Below, piece by piece: positions 1 to 8,829 of a stretch of DNA of 64,000 nt. Source of the stretch: Caballeronia sp. INDeC2 (GTDB lineage: Bacteria; Pseudomonadota; Gammaproteobacteria; Burkholderiales; Burkholderiaceae); assembly GCF_023631325.1 (NCBI RefSeq), contig NZ_JALQDG010000028.1, positions 1 through 64,000 on the forward strand, written 5' to 3'. Each line of letters starts with the position of its first letter. Positions within the stretch are counted from its first letter, which is position 1. The notes beneath the pieces were generated by a model. The model was not told the origin of the DNA. It saw only the letters and a program-made list of their open reading frames with translations, and did no database searches. The position numbers and the translations under genes were made by a program.

Positions 1-2982
1 TCCGATGTCAGTTCGCTGTCAACGGGCATGAGCACGGTCACGTCCAACGTGAGTTCGTTGTCGACCGGTCTCAGCACGGTGACGTCCGGTCTGGACTCTC
101 TGTCGAGTTCGACCTCGACGGGTTTGAGCACCGTGACTTCGGGCCTCGATTCGCTGTCGACGTCCGCCTCGACAGGCTTGAGTACGGCGACGTCGGGCGT
201 CGCATCGCTGTCCACCGGCTTGAGCACGGTGACCTCCGATGTCAGTTCGCTGTCAACGGGCGTGAGCACGGTCACGTCCAACGTGAGTTCGTTGTCGACC
301 GGTCTCAGCACGGTGACGTCCGGTCTGGACTCTCTGTCGAGTTCGACCTCGACGGGTTTGAGCACGGTGACTTCGGGCCTCGATTCGCTATCGACGTCCG
401 CCTCGACAGGCTTGAGTACGGTGACGTCGGGCGTCGCATCGCTGTCCACCGGACTAAGCACCGTGACCTCCGATGTCAGTTCGCTGTCGACGGGCATGAG
501 CACGGTCACATCCAACGTGAGTTCGCTGTCCACCGGACTCAGCACAGTGACGTCCGATGTGAGTTCACTCTCGACGGGTTTGAGCACAGTTACGTCGAAC
601 ATTGATTCTCTTTCCACGGGCCTCAGCACGGTGAGTTCCGATCTCAACTCGCTGTCGAGTTCGACATCGACGGGTCTGAGCACGGTGACGTCGGGTCTAA
701 GTTCGCTGTCGGCATCGACCTCGACGGGCCTAAGCACGGTGACATCGAACCTCGATTCGCTCTCGACATCGACCTCGACGAGCCTGAGCACGATGACCTC
801 GAACGTCGCGTCGCTTTCCACCGGACTCAGCACGGTAACCTCCGGCATCGCGTCTCTGTCGACGGGTATCGACATGCTGTCCGCGTCCACCTCTACGGCC
901 GTAACATCCCTGTCAACCGGCATCGATACGCTTTCGACTTCGACTTCGAGCGCCGTGGTCTCGCTGTCGACGGGCGTCACTTCACTGTCGGTCGCGCTAT
1001 ACAACACCGTCCAGTACGATGATCCGAATCACACGAGCGTGACGTTCGGCACGCTCGGCACGCCCGTTACGCTCAAGAACGTCGCGCCTGGGGCGGTCAA
1101 TCCAAACAGCCTCGAAGCGATCAACGGCTCGCAGCTCTTCGCGACCGCGCAAAGCGCCGCCGAGGCGCTGGGCGGCGGATCATCCGTGGACGCCAACGCC
1201 AAGATCACCAAGCCGACCTACACGTTCACCGACAATTCGACGTTCGAAAACGTCGGCGATGCGCTCACGAACCTGGACGGCCGCGTCACGCAGAACACAT
1301 CGGACATCAGCATCATCAACACGACGCTGAGCACGATCAATAACGGCGGCGGCATCAAGTACTTCCACACCAACTCGACCCTCGCCGATTCTTCCGCGTC
1401 CGGCACCGATGCGGTGGCGATCGGCGGCAACGCGATCGCATCTGCAAATAACGCCGTCGCGCTCGGCTCCAACTCGTTGGCTGATCAGCCGAACACAGTA
1501 TCGGTAGGCTCGGCAAGCTCGCAGCGTCGGATCACGAACGTCGCGGCGGGCATCGACGCGAACGATGCCGTCAACGTCTCGCAGCTGACTTCGACGATCT
1601 CGTCGAGCCTGGCAAACACAGTGACCTACGACGATTCGTCGCGCACCAAAGTTACGCTGCACGCGGCGGATCCGACAGCGCAGGTCACGATCGATAACGT
1701 GGCCAACGGCAAGGTCGACGAGACGAGCCGCGAAGCGATCAACGGCTCGCAGCTCTTTACGACCGCGCAAAGCGCCGCGGCCGCGCTGGGCGGCGGAGCA
1801 ACCGTGGATGCGGACGGCAAAATCGTCAAGCCGGCCTACAAGTTCACGGATAACTCGACATTCGACAACGTCGGCGATGCGCTCACCAACCTCGACGGCC
1901 GCGTCGCGCAGAACACGTCCGACATCACCACGATCAACAACACGCTGAACAACATCACGACGGGCGGCGGGATCAAGTACTTCCACGCCAATTCGACGCT
2001 GCCGGATTCGTCTGCGACGGGCGCGGACTCGGTGGCGATCGGCGGCGGTGCGTCGGCGACGGCGGCCAACTCGGTGGCGTTGGGCGCGAACTCGGTGGCG
2101 GATCGTCCTAATACCGTTTCGGTCGGCTCGGCAAACGCGTCGCGTCAAATCACGAACGTCGCGGCCGGCACGCAGGACACGGACGCCGTCAATGTGTCGC
2201 AGTTGAAGCAGGCGGGCCTGATCAACGGCGACGGCTCGTCGAAGGCTGCCGTCACCTATGGCACTGGCGCGGACGGCAAACCCGACTACGCGAACCTGAC
2301 GCTCGGCAACGGCACCGGCGCGACGACGATTCACAACGTCGCGGACGGCGCCGCAGGCACGGATGCCGTGAACGTGAACCAGATGAACGCCGCGCTCGAC
2401 CGCGTGACGGACATCGCCGAGAGCGGTGGCAATCCGTTGTTCGCGGCCAACGGGGATCGCACCGCCGAGGTCGCCACCGCCACCGGCGAGCATGCCACGG
2501 CGATGGGCGCGAACGCGAACGCGAGCGCGGACAATTCCGTCGCGCTCGGTGCGAACTCGGTGGCCGACCGGGCGAACACGGTGTCCGTCGGATCGGCAGG
2601 CAACGAACGCCAGATCACGAACGTCGCCGACGGCAAGCAAGACACCGACGCGGTCAATGTCCGACAATTGAACCTGGCATCCGCGCAGGCGCAGAGCTAT
2701 ACGGATTCGCGCATCGCCGGCGTGCAGAGCCAGATCAACAACGTCGCCAGCACGGCTTACGGCGGCATCGCCGCGGCGATGGCAGCAGCGGGATTGCCGC
2801 AGCCTACCGGTCCGGGCAAGACCATGGTGGCTATCGCGGGGGCGCGTTACGCGAGCGCATCTGGCGCGGCGATCGGTATTTCGTACGTGACGCAGGACGA
2901 TCGGTGGGTCGTGAAGGCGTCGGGCAATACCAGCAGTTCTGGCAACGTTGGCTTCACGATCGGCGCGGGTCATCAGTGGTAG
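1..2982 (+). CDS. Trimeric autotransporter adhesin (YadA-like), 5' end outside window
   Basis: The reading frame is open at base 1, so the N-terminus and signal peptide lie outside; the first in-window ATG (28) is not the start. About 330 residues are a Ser/Thr-rich stalk of SLSTGLSTVTS-type repeats, organised at DNA level in near-identical 234-bp (78-codon) blocks beginning at 1, 235 and 469. Next come YadA-type head modules (SVALGANSVAD, NTVSVGSA) each followed by neck motifs (ITNVAAG...DAVNVSQL), occurring about four times. The last ~75 residues form the membrane anchor (AYGGIAAAMAAAGLPQ, then beta-strands ending GAGHQW with an aromatic last residue). Type Vc secretion: three anchors form the outer-membrane barrel and export the fibre, usually for attachment. 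A strong terminator follows. Confidence 0.95.
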   Translation, partial: SDVSSLSTGMSTVTSNVSSLSTGLSTVTSGLDSLSSSTSTGLSTVTSGLDSLSTSASTGLSTATSGVASLSTGLSTVTSDVSSLSTGVSTVTSNVSSLSTGLSTVTSGLDSLSSSTSTGLSTVTSGLDSLSTSASTGLSTVTSGVASLSTGLSTVTSDVSSLSTGMSTVTSNVSSLSTGLSTVTSDVSSLSTGLSTVTSNIDSLSTGLSTVSSDLNSLSSSTSTGLSTVTSGLSSLSASTSTGLSTVTSNLDSLSTSTSTSLSTMTSNVASLSTGLSTVTSGIASLSTGIDMLSASTSTAVTSLSTGIDTLSTSTSSAVVSLSTGVTSLSVALYNTVQYDDPNHTSVTFGTLGTPVTLKNVAPGAVNPNSLEAINGSQLFATAQSAAEALGGGSSVDANAKITKPTYTFTDNSTFENVGDALTNLDGRVTQNTSDISIINTTLSTINNGGGIKYFHTNSTLADSSASGTDAVAIGGNAIASANNAVALGSNSLADQPNTVSVGSASSQRRITNVAAGIDANDAVNVSQLTSTISSSLANTVTYDDSSRTKVTLHAADPTAQVTIDNVANGKVDETSREAINGSQLFTTAQSAAAALGGGATVDADGKIVKPAYKFTDNSTFDNVGDALTNLDGRVAQNTSDITTINNTLNNITTGGGIKYFHANSTLPDSSATGADSVAIGGGASATAANSVALGANSVADRPNTVSVGSANASRQITNVAAGTQDTDAVNVSQLKQAGLINGDGSSKAAVTYGTGADGKPDYANLTLGNGTGATTIHNVADGAAGTDAVNVNQMNAALDRVTDIAESGGNPLFAANGDRTAEVATATGEHATAMGANANASADNSVALGANSVADRANTVSVGSAGNERQITNVADGKQDTDAVNVRQLNLASAQAQSYTDSRIAGVQSQINNVASTAYGGIAAAMAAAGLPQPTGPGKTMVAIAGARYASASGAAIGISYVTQDDRWVVKASGNTSSSGNVGFTIGAGHQW

Positions 2983-3011
2983 CGCCTGAAGTAACAGCCG
3001 AGTGATCGAGG

Positions 3012-3045
3012 TCGGTCGACGCAGTCACTGCGTCGACCGATTTTG
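3012..3045 (+). terminator. Intrinsic terminator of the adhesin gene
   Basis: A perfect 13-bp stem (3012-3024 with 3028-3040, core GGTCGACGCAG/CTGCGTCGACC) and a 3-nt loop, followed by ATTTTG. It lies 30 bases after the adhesin stop. It also argues against starting the next gene at the upstream ATG 3043, which would overlap it. Confidence 0.8.
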
Positions 3046-3135
3046 CATTGCCGCGCTTCAACTTCCGGCGGCGTTCCTCTCGCAAATCTGCCTTACAATC
3101 GGGTCTCCTCCCTGACAAGCACGTCAAGCGCGAAC

Positions 3136-3828
3136 ATGAACGAGCGTAAGTCATCCGGACTCGCCGACCGGATTTACAGCGACATCCTCAATAGCATCGT
3201 CGAGGGCGAGTTCAAGGAGGGCGACCGGCTTCTCACCGAACACGCGCTCGCCGAACGGTTTGCGACTTCTCGCCCGACCGTGCGCGAAGCGCTGGCGCGG
3301 CTGCGTGCGGACGGCATCATTGTGACGCGGCGCGGCTCGGGAACGATTGTCGGACGCCGACCGGATCCCGACGTGCGCCGTTTCGCCCCGCTCGAAACGC
3401 TGTCGGACATCCGCCGCTGCTACGAATTTCGGATCGTGACGGAGTCAGGCGCCGCGGAATTGGCCGCCGTCAAGGGCGAAGATGGGGCTATTCACGCGAT
3501 TCGGGACGCCTGGGACCAGCTCGAGCGCGTCGTCGAAACGCAGCAGGGCATCGGCGCGAAAGACGACTTTGCATTCCATCTGGCGGTCGCGCGGGCGTCG
3601 AAGAACCAGTTTTTTATCAGCGCGTTGTCGTTCATCGAGGAACAGGTCGAAGTCAGCATGAATTTGTCGCGCAATTTGTCGTTCGTAAAGACGCTCGAAC
3701 GACAGCGCGTCGTCCAACGTGAACATCTCGAAGTGCTCGAAGCGATCCGTACGCGCGATTCGGTTCGCGCCGGGAAGGCGATGAGGGCGCATCTTGAGAA
3801 CGCGCTCGATCGGATGTTCGGCGACTAA
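3136..3828 (+). CDS. GntR family transcriptional regulator, FCD (FadR/LldR-type) subfamily
   Basis: 230 residues. The N-terminal winged helix-turn-helix (about 12-75) carries the GntR pattern DRLLTEHALAERFATSRPTVREAL and a wing GSGTIVG. The C-terminal part (about 90-225) is an all-helical FCD ligand domain with the expected metal-binding pattern: D..FH in DDFAFHLAVARAS, H in REHLEVLEAI and H in RAHLENAL. These proteins bind carboxylic acids, sugar acids or fatty acyl effectors and usually repress nearby catabolic or transport genes. The start at ATG 3136 is preferred over ATG 3043, which overlaps the adhesin terminator. The likely targets are itself and the ABC operon downstream (inferred). 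Two TTGTNNNACAA sequences lie just past its stop. Confidence 0.9.
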   Translation: MNERKSSGLADRIYSDILNSIVEGEFKEGDRLLTEHALAERFATSRPTVREALARLRADGIIVTRRGSGTIVGRRPDPDVRRFAPLETLSDIRRCYEFRIVTESGAAELAAVKGEDGAIHAIRDAWDQLERVVETQQGIGAKDDFAFHLAVARASKNQFFISALSFIEEQVEVSMNLSRNLSFVKTLERQRVVQREHLEVLEAIRTRDSVRAGKAMRAHLENALDRMFGD

Positions 3829-3839
3829 CCATCGGTGCA

Positions 3840-3905
3840 GTTGTCACACAACCTTCGCGTGTATCCGCAAAATCGCTCCAAACGAAGGCGGATTTGTTTG
3901 ACAAC
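3840..3905 (+). promoter_or_regulatory. Candidate GntR/FCD operator pair, or large stem-loop
   Basis: TTGTCACACAA (3841-3851) and TTGTTTGACAA (3894-3904) both fit the FCD-regulator consensus TNGTNNNACNA exactly, with centres 53 bp apart (about five helical turns). The outer arms GTTGTCA (3840-3846) and TGACAAC (3899-3905), plus CCTTCG/CGAAGG inside, can also form one large imperfect hairpin, so an RNA role such as a 3' end of gntR is the alternative. Confidence 0.4.
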
Positions 3906-4472
3906 TTCGGATGATCTCTGCGCTTCCGTGGACCTTCGATCGTTCAGCGCTCACTTTCCCCGCAGCAGCAGAGCGAGCGGTATCACAACGCCCACGTGAT
4001 TCGGCTCTCAACTGAAACGAGCGCAAGCCGCGCCGATCAGACGCACATCGTGGCTAGGACTGGCTAGCGAACTGTGCAACTACTGCCGTGCATAGGATTT
4101 CGGTATCGTGAACCTCGCGGTCCGGTGCCGTTCGCGTTCTTAAAAGATCAATAACGGTCGCCTTTGCTCCTGCTGAAGAGCGCGCCGACATCAAAGGCCG
4201 CGCCGAATTCTCGCGAGCACTCTTGCGCGCTCCATTAACCGCTCCATCGAATGGCTCGCGCCGTAGGCGTTGATTCAACAGACGCTTGGCCGCGAGCACA
4301 TCAACACCCGCAACCTTCAGGAAACACGCAGCGAATTCCGAGGGAAACAAAGGTTAAACCGACAGGTAACAACCGCTCCGGGTATCTCCCGACACCTCCC
4401 GCAAACCGCTATCGCCAGAAGAAAAACCGCCTCATCAAGGTTTCGGTAACAGCCTCGAAAGCCCCAATTTGC

Positions 4473-4502
4473 TTGACATCCTATGACCCTGTTAGCTATT
4501 TT
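4473..4502 (+). promoter_or_regulatory. Predicted sigma70 promoter of the ABC operon
   Basis: A perfect -35 hexamer TTGACA (4473-4478), an 18-bp spacer and TATTTT (4497-4502) lie about 180 bases upstream of the binding-protein start, in the AT-richer half of the intergenic region. No other candidate in the gap is as good. Prediction only. Confidence 0.5.
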
Positions 4503-4682
4503 TCAGCATCCGGTCGCCAAGAGGACGCACGCGTACAGAGACACGCTACATTCAAGGTGCCGGCAAGCGGCGCACAAACGAATCAAGAAACGAATCAACA
4601 AAGAAGCACAAACAGGCCGGCGATCGACGATACGACCGGACCTTTTCCCGACCACGGGTTGCGAGAGAAGTGAGGAGACAAC

Positions 4683-5855
4683 ATGGATTTCAAGGCAGGA
4701 CTGTCAGTGAAACTGGCGGCAGTTTGCGTCGCGGTCAGCGCGGCCTTCGGCATGAGCGCGGCACACGCGGCCGATGCCGTATCGATCAACATCGTCGACG
4801 TTGCGGGCAATCTTCAACTGACGCAAAAGGGCTTCGAGGCGTTCAAGGCGAAATATCCCGATCTGGTCTCCAGCATCACCTTCACGAACGCGCCCGCGCC
4901 GCAGTTGCCGGGCAAGATCAAGGCGATGCAGGCGGCGGGGCGCTCGGACATCGACCTCGTCGTGACCGGCACCGACGCACTCGCGGCCGGCATCCAGCAA
5001 GGCCTGTGGGAGAAACTGCTTCCCGACAACGCGAAGGCATTCCCCGGCGTGCTCGACAAATACGCGCCCGGCCCGCGCAAGATGCAGGACATCGCGCAGG
5101 GTTACGGTCTCGAAGTGACCTATATGCCCGCCGGTCCGCTGCTCGAATACAACCCGGCCAAGGTCGCCGACGTTCCGAAGACGCCGGATCAACTGCTCGC
5201 ATGGTGCAAGGCGCATCCGAACAAGCTGATCTACGCGCGCCCGGCGAACTCCGGCCCGGGCCGCACCTTCCTGATGGGCCTGCCGTACGTGCTCGGCGAC
5301 AAGGATCCGATGGATCCAATCAACGGCTGGGACAAGACGTGGGCGTTCCTCAAGCAGCTGAACGACTGCATTCCATACTATCCGGGCGGCACGTCGGCCG
5401 TCATGAAGGAACTGGGCGAAGGCACGCGCGACATGACGGTCACGGTGACCGGCTGGGACATCAACCCGCGCGCGCTCGGCATCGTGCCCGCGGAGTTCAA
5501 AGTGGGCGCATTCGACAACATGACCTGGGTGAACGACGCCCACTACATGGTTATCCCGAAGGGCGTGCCGAAGGAAAAGCTCGACGTGCTCTACAAGCTG
5601 ATGAACTTCATGCTCGAGCCGGCGCAGCAGGCGCTGACCTATGACGATGGCTACTTCTATCCGGGCCCGGCGGTGAAGGACGTACCGCTCTCGATGGCCC
5701 CCGCGAAGAGCCAGGAAGTCATCCAGAAGTTCGGCCGGCCCGAATACGCGAAGCTGCTTGCCGATCGTCCGCACGTGCTGCCGCTCAATGCGCAGGCGAT
5801 GGTCGCGGCCTTCCAGAAATGGGACCGTGAAATCGGCGCGGCGAAGACCAAGTAA
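4683..5855 (+). CDS. ABC transporter periplasmic substrate-binding protein
   Basis: 390 residues, with a good Shine-Dalgarno (GAGG, 8 bases before ATG) and a Sec signal peptide ending SAAHA (residue 29), then ADAVSINIVDVAGNL. The fold is of the family 1/6/8 solute-binding type associated with PotABCD, ferric iron and thiamine importers: an early LQLTQKGFEAFKAKYP helix, a DLVVTGTDALAAG segment, and the C-terminal MVIPKGVPKEKLDVLYKLMNFML hinge region typical of PotD-like proteins. It captures the ligand in the periplasm for the ATPase and two permeases that follow in the same operon. The ligand is not predictable here; PotD homology is distant, and the linked aldose epimerase would argue for a sugar. 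Confidence 0.88.
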   Translation: MDFKAGLSVKLAAVCVAVSAAFGMSAAHAADAVSINIVDVAGNLQLTQKGFEAFKAKYPDLVSSITFTNAPAPQLPGKIKAMQAAGRSDIDLVVTGTDALAAGIQQGLWEKLLPDNAKAFPGVLDKYAPGPRKMQDIAQGYGLEVTYMPAGPLLEYNPAKVADVPKTPDQLLAWCKAHPNKLIYARPANSGPGRTFLMGLPYVLGDKDPMDPINGWDKTWAFLKQLNDCIPYYPGGTSAVMKELGEGTRDMTVTVTGWDINPRALGIVPAEFKVGAFDNMTWVNDAHYMVIPKGVPKEKLDVLYKLMNFMLEPAQQALTYDDGYFYPGPAVKDVPLSMAPAKSQEVIQKFGRPEYAKLLADRPHVLPLNAQAMVAAFQKWDREIGAAKTK

Positions 5856-5936
5856 GTCGGCATAACGCTGTAATGAGACGGCGACGCTCCCGTCAGGGCG
5901 CGTCGCCGCTTGCACAAAAAAAGCGCAGGAATTGTC

Positions 5937-7013
5937 ATGAAGCACACTTTTGAGCAGTTGCGCCTCGACTCGGTCTCGCGCAGTTTCACCAACGCGGAAG
6001 GGCAGCAGCTCGCAGCGTTGAAGGGACTCGATCTGAACATCCAGCGCGGTGAATTCATCGCGCTGCTCGGGCCGTCGGGTTGCGGCAAGTCGACCGCGCT
6101 GAACTGCATCGCCGGATTGCAACCGCTGACGGGCGGCGGCATCTGGCTCGACGACAAGCGTATCGACGTGTTGCCGCCCGAAAAGCGCGGTTTCGGCATG
6201 GTCTTTCAGAACTACGCGCTGTTTCCGCATATGTCGGTGCTCGACAACGTCGGCTTCGGCCTGAAGATGCGCGGCATGCCGAAGGCGGAAGCGACCAAGC
6301 GCGCGAAGGCCGCACTGCAGCTCGTGCAACTGATCGGTCACGACGCCAAGCTTCCCGGTCAACTGTCGGGCGGTCAGCAGCAGCGTGTGGCGATCGCGCG
6401 CGCGATCGTCATCGAGCCGCCGCTCGTCTTGATGGACGAGCCGCTCTCGAACCTCGACACCAAGCTGCGCATCGAGATGCGCGCCGAAATTCGCCGCATC
6501 CACGGCAAGCTGGAGCGCGCGACCATCTACGTGACGCACGATCAGGACGAAGCGCTGTCGATGGCCGATCGCATCGTCGTGATGAAGGAGGGCGTCGTCC
6601 AGCAAGTGGCCTCGCCGAAGGAAGTCTATTCGCGGCCGAAGAATCTGCATGTCGCGCGCTTCATGGGTTTTCGCAACGTCGTGCAGGCGACCCTCGAAGG
6701 CACGCAGGGCGAAACCGTCGCGGTGAACGCGAACGGCGTGCGGCTCATCGGCACGCCGATGGAAGGTTTCGACAGCAAGCGCGTGGCCGTCGCGCTGCGT
6801 CCTGAAGACATGGAACGCGCGACGCCCGGCGCCGAGAACGCCTTCGATGCGCACGTCGAGGTCGTCGAATACGGCGGCCGCGATTCGCTCATCATCGTCA
6901 ATACCGCGTTCGGCAAGCTGTGGGCGCGCATCGCGGGCGAATGCAGCGAAGGCGAGCGCATCTCCCTGCGCGTCGCGCCGTCGAAAACGCTCGTGTACGG
7001 AGAAGAAAAATGA
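5937..7013 (+). CDS. ABC transporter ATP-binding protein (PotA/MalK-type with TOBE domain)
   Basis: 358 residues from ATG 5937, which has AGGA six bases upstream (the frame also runs to 5910 without a ribosome site). Walker A GPSGCGKST (45-53), Q-loop NYALFPHM, signature LSGGQQQR (143-150), Walker B LVLMDEP (163-169) and switch His in THD (201) are all intact. The C-terminal ~120 residues form the regulatory TOBE domain (GFRNVVQATLEG, VALRPEDM). It powers import through the two downstream permeases. The stop overlaps the next start by ATGA, so translation is coupled. Confidence 0.93.
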   Translation: MKHTFEQLRLDSVSRSFTNAEGQQLAALKGLDLNIQRGEFIALLGPSGCGKSTALNCIAGLQPLTGGGIWLDDKRIDVLPPEKRGFGMVFQNYALFPHMSVLDNVGFGLKMRGMPKAEATKRAKAALQLVQLIGHDAKLPGQLSGGQQQRVAIARAIVIEPPLVLMDEPLSNLDTKLRIEMRAEIRRIHGKLERATIYVTHDQDEALSMADRIVVMKEGVVQQVASPKEVYSRPKNLHVARFMGFRNVVQATLEGTQGETVAVNANGVRLIGTPMEGFDSKRVAVALRPEDMERATPGAENAFDAHVEVVEYGGRDSLIIVNTAFGKLWARIAGECSEGERISLRVAPSKTLVYGEEK

Positions 7014-7873
7014 TCGCGCTTCCCGCGCAGCGCGATCCGAAGGGCTGGCTCGTCACGCCCGCGCTCTTCTTCATCCTCGCGCTGTTCATCTATCCGTTCG
7101 CCTACGGGCTGATGCTGTCGTTCAATCCGATGAACGGCGGCAGCGTCTGGGCGAACTACATCACGTTCTTCACCGACTCGTCGATGTGGCCGACGATCAT
7201 CGTCACGCTGAAGCTCGCCGTGCCCGCGACGATCATCAACGTCGGCGTGTCCGTGCCGGTCGCGTTCGCGTTGCGCCGCACTTCGCCGTGGCAGAAGTTC
7301 GTAACGACGCTGCTCGTCGTGCCGGTGACGCTCGGCACGGTGCTGATCGCCGACGGCATGCTGACGTACTTCAGCCCGAACGGCTGGTTTCCGCAGGCAT
7401 TGCAGGCGCTGCATCTCTATAGCGATGAAGTGCGCCTCACGCACAACTACTGGGGCGTGCTGATTTCGCTGATCGTGTCGGGCTTTCCGTTCGCGTTTCT
7501 GCTGACGCTGTCGTATGTGACGGGCATCGATCCGACGCTCGCGCGCGCCGCCGCGACGCTCGGCGCGAGCCCGTGGCAACAGTTCCGCCAGATCTATCTG
7601 CCGCTCTTGTTGCCCGGTCTGACGATGACCGCGTGTCTTTCGTTCGTGCAGGCGTTCTCGGTGTTTCCGTCGGCGGTGCTGCTCGGCGCGCCCGCCGGTC
7701 CGACGCGCGTGATCTCGATCGCCGCATCCGAAGCCGCGTTCGAAAGCTACGACTACGCGCTCGCATCGACCATCGCGATCGTGATGGGCTTTGTCCAGTT
7801 GCTCGTGGTGGGCGGCATGCTCGGCGCGCGCCGCTTCTTCTATACGGGTCCGGTGACGGGAGGCAAGGGATAA
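7010..7873 (+). CDS. ABC transporter permease (PotB-like)
   Basis: 287 residues, six predicted membrane helices. The ATG overlaps the stop of the ATPase gene (ATGA at 7010). The cytoplasmic EAA loop that docks on the ATPase is visible as ARAAATLGASPWQQFRQIYLPLLLPG. The first helix begins WLVTPALFFILALFIYPFAYG. It belongs to the binding-protein-dependent transport inner-membrane family of the PotB branch and pairs with the next permease to form the transmembrane channel. Upstream in-frame codons back to 6920 lie inside the ATPase gene and are not used. Confidence 0.92.
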   Translation: MIALPAQRDPKGWLVTPALFFILALFIYPFAYGLMLSFNPMNGGSVWANYITFFTDSSMWPTIIVTLKLAVPATIINVGVSVPVAFALRRTSPWQKFVTTLLVVPVTLGTVLIADGMLTYFSPNGWFPQALQALHLYSDEVRLTHNYWGVLISLIVSGFPFAFLLTLSYVTGIDPTLARAAATLGASPWQQFRQIYLPLLLPGLTMTACLSFVQAFSVFPSAVLLGAPAGPTRVISIAASEAAFESYDYALASTIAIVMGFVQLLVVGGMLGARRFFYTGPVTGGKG

Positions 7874-8790
7874 TGACGACCGATAACCGCGCGGCATCCG
7901 GCTGGCAGGCCGGCGCGCCGACCCAAACCGCAAACGGCACCGGCAAGCACATGAAACAGCAAGTGAGCCTGCGCGACAGGCTATGGAAGTTCTTCGTCTG
8001 GGCGACGATGGGCTTTTTCCTCGTCAACGTGCTGCTGCTGATCGCGACCGTCGCCGTGAACTCGGTGGCGACGCGCTGGTTCGGCACGCTCCTGCCGCAG
8101 GGCTTCACGCTGCACTGGTATGCGCAGGCGTGGAGTGATTTCCAGCTGTCGAGCGTGCTGCTCGTGACGCTGGAAGTGGTGGGCGCGGTGGTGCTGCTGT
8201 CCATCGTGCTCGGCGTGCCGGCGGCGTATGCGCTCGCGCGCGTGCAGTTTCCCGGCAAGCGTTTCGCGATGCTCGTGTTCCTGCTCCCGCTGATGGTGCC
8301 GCCCGTGACCTACGGCATCCCAATGGCGACGGTCATGTACAAGTTCCATCTAGCAGGCACGCTGACCGGCGTGATCCTCGCGAATCTGGTGCCTGCGCTG
8401 CCGTTCGTCATTCTCGTGATGACGCCGTTCATCGAGCAGATCGATCCGAATCTCGAATCGGCCGCGCGCATCTTCGGCGCGAACACGTTCCGCTACTTCC
8501 GCTACGTGCTGCTGCCGCTGCTCGTGCCCGGCATGCTGGCGGCGGGACTGCTCGTGCTGGTGCGCACCATCGGCATGTTCGAGCTGACGTTCTTCACCGC
8601 GGGGCCGACGACGCAAACGCTCGTCGTGGCGCTCTATTACGCCGTGTTCTCGACGGGCGTGCGCGCGCCGCAATCCATCGACGCGATGGCGATGATCTAC
8701 ATGGCTATCACGATGGTCTGGGTGCTGATCGCGCTGCAGTTCGTGAGCCCGACGCAACTCGTGTCGCGCGTGAAGGAACAGAAGCAGTGA
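7873..8790 (+). CDS. ABC transporter permease (PotC-like)
   Basis: 305 residues. The start is taken at ATG 7873, overlapping the previous stop (TAATG). An internal ATG at 7951 (MKQQVSLRDRLWKFF) is an alternative that would remove a polar 26-residue extension. Six membrane helices; the EAA loop reads ESAARIFGANTFRYFRYVLLPLLVPG. The second permease of the heterodimeric channel. The last gene of the importer proper; the epimerase follows after 39 bases on the same strand. Confidence 0.9.
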   Translation: MTTDNRAASGWQAGAPTQTANGTGKHMKQQVSLRDRLWKFFVWATMGFFLVNVLLLIATVAVNSVATRWFGTLLPQGFTLHWYAQAWSDFQLSSVLLVTLEVVGAVVLLSIVLGVPAAYALARVQFPGKRFAMLVFLLPLMVPPVTYGIPMATVMYKFHLAGTLTGVILANLVPALPFVILVMTPFIEQIDPNLESAARIFGANTFRYFRYVLLPLLVPGMLAAGLLVLVRTIGMFELTFFTAGPTTQTLVVALYYAVFSTGVRAPQSIDAMAMIYMAITMVWVLIALQFVSPTQLVSRVKEQKQ

Positions 8791-8829
8791 CGTTTGCCTG
8801 CGCGGGTTCTTTTATATCGAAGTCGTGTC

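Larger units (their letters stand above)
3829..4682 (+). other. 854-bp intergenic region between gntR and the ABC operon
   Basis: No convincing gene. Short open frames on both strands (for example 4251-4673 +, 4054-4350 -) give low-complexity translations without recognisable motifs. The first 80 bases contain two TTGTNNNACAA elements and a larger imperfect inverted repeat. The stretch around 4330-4640 is poorer in G+C than the neighbours and holds a sigma70-like promoter and a 12-bp tandem repeat (AAACGAATCAA at 4576 and 4588). This is probably the promoter and a long 5' leader of the ABC operon; a decayed gene cannot be excluded. Confidence 0.6.

Noticed and set aside
4251..4673. A possible 140-codon gene before the ABC operon
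   Set aside because: Codon usage and residue composition (many Thr, Asn, Gln, no hydrophobic core) are unlike the neighbours, it overlaps the promoter and tandem repeat, and it lacks a ribosome site.
4704..6854. A 716-codon minus-strand frame opposite the ABC binding protein and ATPase genes
   Set aside because: Antisense shadow with Arg/His-rich, motif-free translation; the sense genes have clear motifs and ribosome sites.
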